A stretch of DNA of 64,000 bases from assembly GCF_902459465.1 (NCBI RefSeq), contig NC_047063.1, forward strand, positions 20,673,685-20,737,684, given 5' to 3'. A program made the translations under genes and the position numbers. Shown here piece by piece: positions 10,154-20,500 of the stretch. Below the pieces are notes generated by a model. It was not told the DNA's origin. It searched no databases and was given only the letters and a program-made list of their open reading frames with translations. Positions within the stretch are counted from its first letter, which is position 1, and each line of letters starts with the position of its first letter. Origin of the DNA: Asterias rubens. Taxonomy: Eukaryota > Echinodermata > Asteroidea > Forcipulatida > Asteriidae.

Positions 10154-10371
10154 TGCTTGCATCTTTTAGACATGAAAATATTAACAACTAGGTCCTAGTG
10201 GTTAGTCCACTCTTATGTTACAACTCCCCAAACCTGCTGCTACAAATGTACTTGAATAAAGAGGTCTGAAGCAGTGCTTGCATCTTTTAAACATGAAAAT
10301 ATAAACAACCAGGTCCCAGTGGTTAGTCCACTCTTATGTAACAACTCCCCAAACCTGCTGCTACAAAATGT
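10154..10371. repeat. tandem pair of ~120-bp repeats
   Basis: The unit beginning TGCTTGCATCTTTTAGACAT (10154-10274) is repeated at 10275-10371. A third copy occurs at 11163-11268, just upstream of LTA4H exon 1. All contain GGTCC(T/C)AGTGGTT and CAACTCCCCAAAC. Confidence 0.85.
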
Positions 10372-10400
10372 TATACAAATATTGACTGCTTCGAGTGCTA

Positions 10401-10513
10401 TGGTTAAAACTATGACTCCCGAGGTGATCCCCGGAGAGTTCTATTTTCCCGAGGCGAAGCCTCGGGAAAATAGAACGCTAGGGGGATCACCGAGGGAGTC
10501 ATCGTTTTAACCA
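10401..10513. mobile_element. 113-bp near-perfect fold-back element
   Basis: The whole segment reads as an imperfect hairpin, from TGGTTAAAAC...ATGACTCCCGAGG on the left to its complement ending GTTTTAACCA. The core is CCCGAGGCGAAGCCTCGGG. Half of a second copy lies at 8240-8296. Confidence 0.8.
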
Positions 10514-10869
10514 TTGCACGAGTAAAAGCAGTCAATATGTGTTGGATAACACCCCAAACATTTCTTAATACTGTACTATTATTATTAAGTTACAGACCAT
10601 CCTACAATCCACGGACGACGCGAATACAGACTGAAAAAAACTTTTACTGTGCTGCATGTAGTGTCGTGCAATCCGAAATGGTTATACAGACTATTAATTT
10701 ATCATCCTCGTACACGCAACGGGCGTCTGGGTAATGCACGCCTTGTGCTAGTCTAAGGCCGTGTCCGAAACGGCGACTTCGGCTACAGCTACGGCTAGAT
10801 CGCGCGCGTCTGCCTATTCTTCAACACTGGTAGACGCGCTGATCTAGACGTAGCTTTAGGACTACTTAG
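10514..10869. other. intergenic DNA with a small fold-back remnant
   Basis: Near 10755-10860 a segment rich in GGCTACAGCTACGGCTAGATC and CTGATCTAGACGTAGC forms a weak inverted repeat. No gene is seen. Confidence 0.35.
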
Positions 10870-11110
10870 CGTGAAGACCCGGTCCGTTATTAAAGTAGGG
10901 CCGAGGGGGGCCGCTGCGGGGCTCTCGCCCGGCTGCAGTGGGGGCCCGGCACGGGGCCCCGACTTGGTGGAAAGACGGTGTTCTGGGTGCACGGCAAAGT
11001 GCAGAGTAGGAGGCAACCGTGGCAGAGGTGGCTCGTGGGGGCCAATTAGCGCCCGGCAAACCGACGCACTATCACACGGCCGTCGTCTAGCAAAACTAAG
11101 ACATGTCATG
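10870..11110. other. GC-rich island upstream of LTA4H
   Basis: About 240 bases are far more GC- and CpG-rich than the surrounding DNA (for example GGGGCCGCTGCGGGG and GGGGCCCGGCACGGGGCC). It lies 320-560 bases upstream of the LTA4H start codon. It may be a promoter-associated CpG island or a foreign insertion, and I do not recognise it as rRNA. Confidence 0.4.
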
Positions 11111-11162
11111 TGACGCGCTCTAAACCAATGAGCAGGGAGAATACTAGTAAGGGGTGTTATAA

Positions 11163-11268
11163 ACTTGAATAAAGAGGTCTGAAGCAGTACATGCATCTTT
11201 TAGACATGAAATCATTAACAACCAGGTCCTAGTGGTTTGTTCACTCTTATGTAACAACTCCCCAAACT
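11163..11268. repeat. third copy of the ~120-bp repeat
   Basis: Starts ACTTGAATAAAGAGGTCTGA and matches the pair at 10154-10371. It ends about 160 bases before the LTA4H start. Confidence 0.8.
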
Positions 11269-11430
11269 CCGAGAGCACACGAAAAGTTCCGAACCGCTGT
11301 AGAGGTTAGTTTTTAGCAAAGATCGTATAGCGCCTAGACTTGTGGACAAGTCGTTAAATCGGCCCCACGCGCTGAGATAGTGGTCTCGCGAGATCACTGC
11401 TCTCGCGCGAACTGATGGCTCCCAACAATC

Positions 11431-11589
11431 ATGGCGGACAGCAAAGCGGACTTCTGCTCTTTTTCCGATCGTCAACAAGTAGTAACCACCAAACTGAGCC
11501 TTGATTGGGACATTAATTTCTCAGAGAGGAAGATTAATGGGTCTGTCCAAGTAGCTGTCCGAACTCTGGGCAACGATGTTGCCAAGTTG
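11431..11589 (+). CDS. LTA4H: LTA4H exon 1 (residues 1-53)
   Basis: Encodes [16 protein letters not shown] onward to NDVAKL, the start of the N-terminal beta domain. It ends in phase 0 before GTGAGA and joins in frame to VLDTKDL of exon 2. A broken duplicate lies at 8327-8487. The ATG at 11414 starts a short overlapping frame that could reduce translation. Confidence 0.9.
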
Positions 11590-14500
11590 GTGAGAAAATG
11601 TTTACTTTTATAACAAACTAACTAGTTAACTAGTTTCCAGATTTCCGGACTAACGTCAGATCGTCTGTATGTTGTATAGTTAATTTAGTGTATTGAATCG
11701 AACGTAGACCCAGTAACTGGCATGGGGCGTGGTATTTATAAATTATAATGACAAATTTCGGGAAAAAAAAAGAGTACAGCACCTCAGTTACTGGGTCTTT
11801 CAAAACACTGTACGCATGCAGCTAGTTTTAGGGCTTTTATTTGGGTCCTACTTTTACAACAGCAAATCCTTTCAACAAAATGAAACGAATTCTCTCCAAA
11901 TATTCTGGCAGCTAAATTTAGCTAATATCTTTATGATTGTAGTTTTAAAACAATTCTTGATAATTTTTATATTTTAATTTTTGTATTTTTTGGTGGGTGG
12001 GGGTTGGGCCTTGAATTATTTTTTTTCAAATGGTTTGTTGTAATTTTTACTGATTGTTATTTGCTCTATCTTTTTAATGGATTTTTGTTTTTTTGCTGTA
12101 ACCTTTAATGGATTGCTGTAACTTTTTAATGGATTTTTGATGTAATTTAATTGTTTTCGTATGGATTAATTTTCATAATTTTTTTTAATACTGGAATTGT
12201 GTTAAACTGTTATGCGCTCTCGAACAGGCTGGTCCTGGAGAGAGCGCAATAATAAGTTTAATAAATTATTACTATTAAAAAATTATTACTATTATTACTG
12301 AACGATAAAAAAAAAAACTGTTATATATTTTGCTGCAATAAATAAAACAATATTTAGCCTATAAATGAAAAATAAATTTAATTAAAAAATGCATTTAAAG
12401 GAACGTTACAGAATTGGTAAGAAACAAAAATCATGAAGATCACAGATTTACATAAAACTTACATGGTCTAATGATGATGATAGTTTGACGGAAATGAAAA
12501 AAATCAGGGTTGATTTGTGAATGGGGGGCTGTTGATCGGGACCGATGAGTTCATGATTGACAAATAAACAATGAATGACGAAAGTATTTACTGAAATTGT
12601 GTTTATGGTGGGAATTCCAACTCCAACAGACAGTCACTGGTTATAATGACCCTCCAAATCATGGCCGATTTTACTGTTTATTTCATTAAAAAATGTGTGG
12701 TTTCCTTTACAGTAAAACGTACTTGTAAACCAATGGCTGATGACTATGTTTTTGTTTTGTTTCCGCTAAAAGAAAGAATGAAATGCATTTCGGCACTGAA
12801 CCGTCGTCGCTGCCCAAGGAATAGCGTAGGCTAACCCATGAAAACACGCTGTGCCGATGGCAGTAAATACTTGCGCCATCAAAGTCGAGTGCGTAAGTTG
12901 TGAAATGTTTGTGGTGCAACTTTCAGACTTGCGCCACTTTCAGACGTGGCTTAACTTTCGTGAAATCGGCAGAAACTCGACCATAAATTTGTAGCGCAAA
13001 TTACGCTATAACAGTATAAAGTTGCGTAAGTGGACTTATGCAGTTGCGTAAAGTTTTGTTCATGATTTCTGACTGAACATTTTTTATGGTTTGTAAACCA
13101 TGATTTGTGAGTGCACGTTTTTATGGTTTATAAACCATGATTTGTGAGTGCACACTTTTTATGGTTTGTAAACCATGATTTCTGAGTGCACATTTTTTAT
13201 GGTTTGTAAACCATGATTTCTGAGTGCAGGTTTTCATGGTTTATAAACCATGATTTGTGAGTGCACATTTTTTATGGTTTGTAAACCATGATTTCTGACT
13301 GCACATTTTTTATGGTTTGTAAACCATGATTTGTGAGTGCACGTTTTTATGGTTTATAAACCATGATTTGTGAGTGCACACTTTTATGGTTTGTAAACCA
13401 TGATTTCTGAGTGCATATTGTTTATGGTTTGTAAACCATGATTTCTGAGTGCACGTTTTCATGGTTTATAAACCATGATTTGTGAGTGCACATTTTTTAT
13501 GGTCTGTAAACCATGATTTCTGAGTGCACGTTTTCATGGTTTATAAACCATGATTTGTGAGTGCACATTTTTTGTGGTTTGTAAACCATGATTTGTGAGT
13601 GCACACTTTTTATGGTTTGTAAACCATGATTTCTGAGTGCACATTTTTTATGGTTTGTAAACCATGATTTCTGAGTGCACATTTTTTATGGTTTGTAAAC
13701 CATGATTTCTGAGTGCACATTTTTTATGGTTTGTAAACCATGATTTCTGAGTGCACGTTTTCATGGTTTATAAACCATGATTTGTGAGTGCACATTTTTT
13801 ATGGTTTGTAAACCATGATTTCTGAGTGCACGTTTTCATGGTTTATAAACCATGATTTGTGAGTGCACATTTTTTGTGGTTTGTAAACCATGATTTGTGA
13901 GTGCACACTTTTTATGGTTTGTAAACCATGATTTCTGAGTGCACATTTTTTATGGTTTGTAAACCATGATTTCTGAGTGCACATTTTTTATGGTTTGTAA
14001 ACCATGATTTGTGAGCACATTTTTATGGTTTGTAAACCATGATTTGTAAGCGCACATTTTTTTATGGTTTACAAACAACATTTTTGAGATGTGTAAATTT
14101 TCATGGTTTATAAACCATGTTTTTTAAGAAGTCTCGATTTTCATGGTTTATAAACCATGTTTTTTAAGAAGTCTCGATTTTCATGGTTTATAAACCATGT
14201 TTTTTAAGAAGTCTCGATTTTCATGGTTTATAAACCATGGTCACAAACCATGATTTTATGGTTCATTTGATAAGGTTTATAAACCATGATTTGTAAACCA
14301 CGATTTTTATTCTTCAATTTTCATGGTTTATAAACCGTGTTTTTTAGATGTCTCAATTTTCATGGTTTATAAACCATGATTTGTAAACCATGAATTTGAT
14401 GCTTCAGTTTTTATGGTTTATTAACCATGTTTTTCAGATGCGTAAATTTTCTTGGTTTATGAACCACAATTTGTAAATGTTTTTTGTATGTTCATGGTTT

Positions 14501-17500
14501 GTAAACCATAAACTTATACACAACAAATACTTAACTGGTATGTAAACCATAACAGGATTTGGCAACAGTTTCTATGGTTTACATCTAATTGCTGTAAACC
14601 ATAGTAAAAACATGCCTTAAAAGTGTCAAACAATTAATGGACAAACGGCGCCCCATAATACACTGGCCTTTTAGATGATCAAGAATTACAGAAATCATAA
14701 CATTCTGACAATTAGCTGAGTATCCAGGGTTATGTAATCGTAACTAATTGATCTGGGCCCAATTTCATAGAGCTGCTAATTAAGCACACAAATTTGCTGA
14801 ACATGAAACTTCTTCCTTGATAAAAACAGCTGCTAAACAAATTTTTGTGCTTAGCAGCTCTATGAAATTGGGCCCTGGAGAGTTGCTGTATTTAGGTATT
14901 CTTATACATATGAAGTTGTACTCAACCTTGTTGCACTGAGAACCTACATGTAACACTTTTCCCTGTTGACTGCTCGTAAGCCAGTCTAAAATCATGAACG
15001 TTGCAGTCTGTGTCTAAGTTAATTTACATGTAGGTGATAATTTTCATGATAATTCATCAGAAAAATAATAATAGTGGCCACTTATAATGCGCCATGTAAA
15101 AGACACTCCTGGCGCAGGAGAGATGCAAAGCAAGTTGACAATATACAAACATTTAAGCACAAACATAAGTTTTGAATTGAATTTTGAAGCTGGTATAAGT
15201 AGTGACTTGTCAGAGATTTGGGGGGAGTTCGCTCCATAGTGATGGGCCAGAGTGTAAGAAGGATCGGTCACCCCATTAGTGGCGTATACATGGAATGTGT
15301 AGAAGTTTGGTGTCAGATTATCTGAGCTGTCTAGGTGGTGCATTAAGGCAACACTTGTTTACTTTAAAGGTTTTATATAAATCTACTCTGTATGTCTTCA
15401 CAACTATACGTACAAGTGGACTTGTCTTAAATAGCTAGTGATTGTCTAAAATATCTCCAAACCCAGAACTGCCCAAACCTTAAAGTAACATTACCTTAAA
15501 AAGTGATTTTCGCAGAACAACTGAAAGTGGAGTTTCGACCTTGTTGCCCTGACCTAACGACATGCGCTTAATCATGTTAATTTGCAAAGTTCAGTCGCAG
15601 AATCCATTTCCCCACCAGACCAAGATTATCTACCCTGATATAGGATGGAAAGTTTGAAGAAAAAAATTCTGATGTCGTGGACTGTACGTGGATACAATTT
15701 TGAGTGAGATTAGAATGCATCATCACACAAAACTCACTGCCGACCAACTCCTAAAGTCACTGTGTGATCTATTTTATTGGAAATGATGCATTGTGCATGC
15801 TAGAACTGTGTGAACAATGATGTTATATACCGGTACTAGTATGTATTATAATGGGGGAGGTACATCTAGCGCTTTTTGCTCTACTAGCCAGGCTTCGGAT
15901 TGATGATACCCAAGCCTACGATATCCGTATGGACTGTAAAAAGGGTAACCCTGTTTCAGCACCAGGAAGAGGTGGACACAGCCTCTGGAAAAAAATAATT
16001 GTAGCCCGCACCTTGAAGGCCTTGTGTGTCTGACAACTTGCTTAAAGACAGTGGACACTATTGGTAGTTCACAGTTGGTGTATCTCAACATATGCATAAA
16101 ATAACTAACCTGTGCAAATTTGAGCTCAATTGGTCATCAAAGTTGCGAGATAATAATGAAAGAAAAAACACCCTTGTCACACGAAGTTGTGTGCATTAAG
16201 ATGGTTGATTTCGAGACCTCAAATTCTAAATCTGAGGTCTCGAAATCAAATTCGTGGAAAATTACTTCTTTCTCGAAAACTATGGCACTTCAGAAGGAGC
16301 CGTTTCTCACATTGTTTTATACCACCAACCTCTCCCCATTACTCATCACCAAGAAAGGTTTTATGCCAATAATTATTTTGAGTAATTACCAATAGTGTCC
16401 ACTGCCTTTAAAACAAACTTTTAAAAACTACACTATACAATTTAGCTTCCAAAATTCACCCACTCCACTATCATGACTATGTAGCAGAATCAGGGACTTT
16501 ATAACTTCAACAATAAAAGCATTATTAGTTTACATCGTTTTGATTTTTTCTTCAGGTTTTGGACACCAAAGATCTAACAATCTTCAGCGTGTGTGATGAA
16601 GTGACCGGCGAAAAGCTTGACTTCCATCTGGCTGAACCCGATAAGGCTCTTGGTACATCCCTAAGTATAAAGCTTCCCTCAAGTGCTCAAACAAAGTGAG
16701 AGTAAATCATGACATTCATGACATTATTGATAAAACACTTTATATATCTGGGGTAGTGTGAACAAATTGTGCGTTTTTCCAGTGTCAAAACAATACTTAA
16801 CAAAAGACAATCTCCGACTGATGGTTTTGGGTTTTTTGGTAGGGCTGAACTGTACTGTAAGCTATCTCAACAGGAAAAGCTGTCAGCTTAGAAAAAAGTA
16901 TCAAATCAACATTGCAATTGAGGTATCGTGACACATTTTCCCAGCGTATAGCCTTGCTCAAGGGAGTCGCATTACACTCTGAAAAGACGCCGCTGTAAAC
17001 CCACCCTTATACACTGTGCGTAGTCTGCGTAATCACACCGCACGACCCAACCGTATACACACTGTCACATCGCTCAACGCCCACCGTACGAATATTGTGC
17101 AGAAGTCATTCGCACTCGTACCACGTATCCGCAGCCTTGTTGGGTCTGTAACTTCCGGGTTGAATGTGTTTCTTGAAAAAAATAAATCCAATATTGGAAA
17201 AAAAATGAGGGGCTCTTGGATATGCTAGTATGCAGCTCATGATTATGTATATCTTTCGTAAGACCTATCAGACAACAAAGGAAGTGAAGCAAATGAATTA
17301 TTCATTTTGACGCCCAATCACGCACTTCCCTTATCACTGCCTTTGGACCCTATCATGCTTGCTGATTGCCGTGGTGGTGGTGTGATGTAAACATGACTTC
17401 CGCCACTGACCAATGGATTCTCGTCTTTTGCGGGCATTATGGTAATGAGTTGACCGTGGGTACTCTTTCTTCGGGCTCATTACATTAATGAGTCGGTGGC

Positions 17501-20500
17501 TTCAACACAGACCCTACAAGGCTGTCGGCCCAACAGCGTGTCGTGTCGTGTCGGTTACACACATTTTACGCACAGTGTATACGGGTGGGTTTTTACAGCG
17601 GCGGTCTTTTTTCGGAGTGAATAATTCGACTGCCATGAGCAAGGCTACCCAGCTTAGTGCATGCTGCTGTAATCTATGGCAATCATGTAGGCCTCCTAGC
17701 AGCCTAGTGTTTTACTAAATAATAATAATAAAGACATTTATAATGCGCAAAACATATCCACCCAGGGGTGCTCAAGGCGCTAACAAGAAGAAAAGTATTA
17801 ACAATGGCATCGCAAGTTCAATCAGATGCAAACTACATTCTGCTTGGATTCAGAAGTACATAAATCAAGTTTCTTGATAGTTTAAAACTTATAGGCACTG
17901 GGGTGGATTCCACAAAGAGTTAGGACTAGTCTTATCTCGAGTTAGGACGAGTTACTAGTCCTACTAACTTAGGACTAGCTGTGTGTTTTTGATATCTCTT
18001 TAAGGACTAGTCCTGAGTTAGGACTAGTCCTTACTCTTAGTGAAATTCGACCCCTGGACACTCATGGTAATTACTCAAAATAATGGTTAGCATAAAAACT
18101 AATTTGGTAACGAGCAATAGAGAGAGCTGCAGATTTGTCATTGTATGCATTGTTGGGATACACTAGTTGAAAGTATTGGTCTTTGACAATGACCAAAGGT
18201 GTCCATTGCCTTTAATTGATCAAACCCTCATCAGCACTGAGCAGACTGACTGTCATTATCAATACAATACCTTCTCTTGATTGAAAGAGAGTAATCAAAC
18301 CCGCACCATTAATCTTGTTGAAATTGACACTGAAAGTGTTAGCCAGTAGGGTGTCTGGGTGTCTTTTGGACACTACATAAACGTCATGCCTGGAATTTAA
18401 CCATTGAAAGGGCAAGACCATTTTTATTTTGCAAAGGGCACTTCCATTGGAAAATCGTAAAGTCAATTGGAAACTCTTAAAGGGGTACCAAGGCCAAGTC
18501 TAGCGGCCCGTGGTCTGTGTGTAATTCCAGGTCTGCTGTAATTTAAATTAGGGAAGACTTGTTTTTTTCTGTCGGTTGCATGTAAGTTTTTATTGTACAC
18601 AAATGTACATGTATTAAAGTGAACATTGTACAATCGGACACCCAGTTTTTAAACTTCCAGCAAATTTTGATACCCTTTCACCAAAACCTTGCTAAAGCCT
18701 TGATGGTCAATGATGTACTTTATCTTGATTCAAAGAGCCTATAAAGCATGCCAGATGCAGAACTCTTTTGTCAGTTGTAAACCTTGTCTTTACCTACAGA
18801 GGGGCGGAGTGTACGATCAGGATTACCTATGAGACTTCACCAAGCGCCTTAGCTCTGCAATGGTTGAAGCCATCGCAAACCGCTGGCAAGAATCACCCAT
18901 ATCTCTTCAGTCAATGTCAGGTAGGCAACCCTCACCACCCGGTAGACCTTGGTGCGGCCATCTTATTTGTTCCCCATTCAATTCAATGTTAAAGGACTTG
19001 GGTACTTTTTTTAACACAAAACACATTATCTACAGATTTAGACTAAACTTACCCTGTTTGAAGATAATGATAGTAGAAAGCTTACCTTAAAACATTAAAA
19101 GGTGAATGTAGTTTTTGAGAAATTCGAGTAAAACAATGTCACGAAAACACGTTTTACATGCTAAAATAATTTTCGTCTTCTGAGACGAAAATTATTTTCA
19201 TGACATGTTTTACTCATTTCTCAAAAACTATTAGGGCCTACATGTGAGTTCAAGGTAAATCTATTGACATTGTGTTTTGTGTCCAGCTGTGTTTGAATTT
19301 GCTGCCAAAGCTGGATTGCAGCGTCATCCAGTGTCATCATGAATTGAATTATAGGCTGTCTTTAGCAACACCTGGTCAAATTTAGGAAGAATCATTCAAG
19401 ACTGTAGTTTAACATTTTTACACGACCGGAACATAAAAAAAAAGAACTTTCTACACCGTTTAACATGTACATGTACTTGTAAACTGTTTATCTTAAAGGG
19501 GATGCGACCATTTATTTTCAGATATTATCAAATAATAAACCACAAAGAAAACAGACTAGGTAAATTTGAAATGATTTGAGGTTGAACAAAGACAAATTTA
19601 CTAGAAGAGCAGCATTTAAAATTTACCTACATGTAGTCAATTTTCTTTGTGGTTTATTATTTGATATCGTAAATAAAAGTCCAATCCCCTTTAAGATAAA
19701 CAGTTTACAGTGCACAGACCTGGAATTACACACAGACCACGGGCCGCTAGACTTGGCCTTGGTACTCCTTTAAGAGTTTCCAATTGACTTTAAGTTTTCC
19801 AATGGAAGTGCCCTTTGCAAAATAAAAATGGTCTTGCCCTTTCAATGGTGAAATTCCAGGCATGACGTTTATGTAGTGTCCAAAAGACACCCAGACACCC
19901 TACTGGCTAACACTTTCAGTGTCAATTTCAACAAGATTAATAGTGCGGGTTTGATTTCTCTCTTTCAATCAAGAGAAGGTATTGTATTGATAATGACAGT
20001 CAGTCTGCTCAGTGCTAATGAGGGTTGGATCAATTAAAGGCAATGGACACCTTTGGTCATTGTCAAAGACCAGTATTTTCAATTAGTGTCTTCCAACAAT
20101 GCATAAAATAACCAATCTGTTCAAAGGATCTTTGGTACATTTGGTAACACAAAACACAATGTCCACAGATTTACATTTAACTTACACGGGTTGAAGATAA
20201 TGATGGTACATGTAGAAAGCATACTTGCTGGGGTGCTGTTGTTTTTGAGAAACTAGTAAAACAGTGTCATGAAAATACTTATATGTGCTAAAATAATTTT
20301 CGTGACTTGTTTTACTCATTTCTCAAAAACTACATGTATATATAGCACCTCAGCAAGTAAGGCTTTCTACTATCATTACCTTCAAACAGACTGTGTCAGT
20401 TTAAAGTTAATCTGTTATGTCTGTGGACATTGTGTTTTGTGTCCAGCTGTGTATGAATTGGCTGCCAAGGCTGGATTGCAGCGTCATCCAGTGTCATCAT

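Noticed and set aside
10870..11110. Ribosomal RNA fragment
   Set aside because: GC content suggested rDNA but I could not match it to any conserved rRNA segment I know.
13497..13984. Two near-identical 61-codon - strand frames and a CRISPR-like look
   Set aside because: These are read-through of the 37-38-bp satellite. Units are contiguous with no unique spacers, so this is not a CRISPR array, and the host is an animal.
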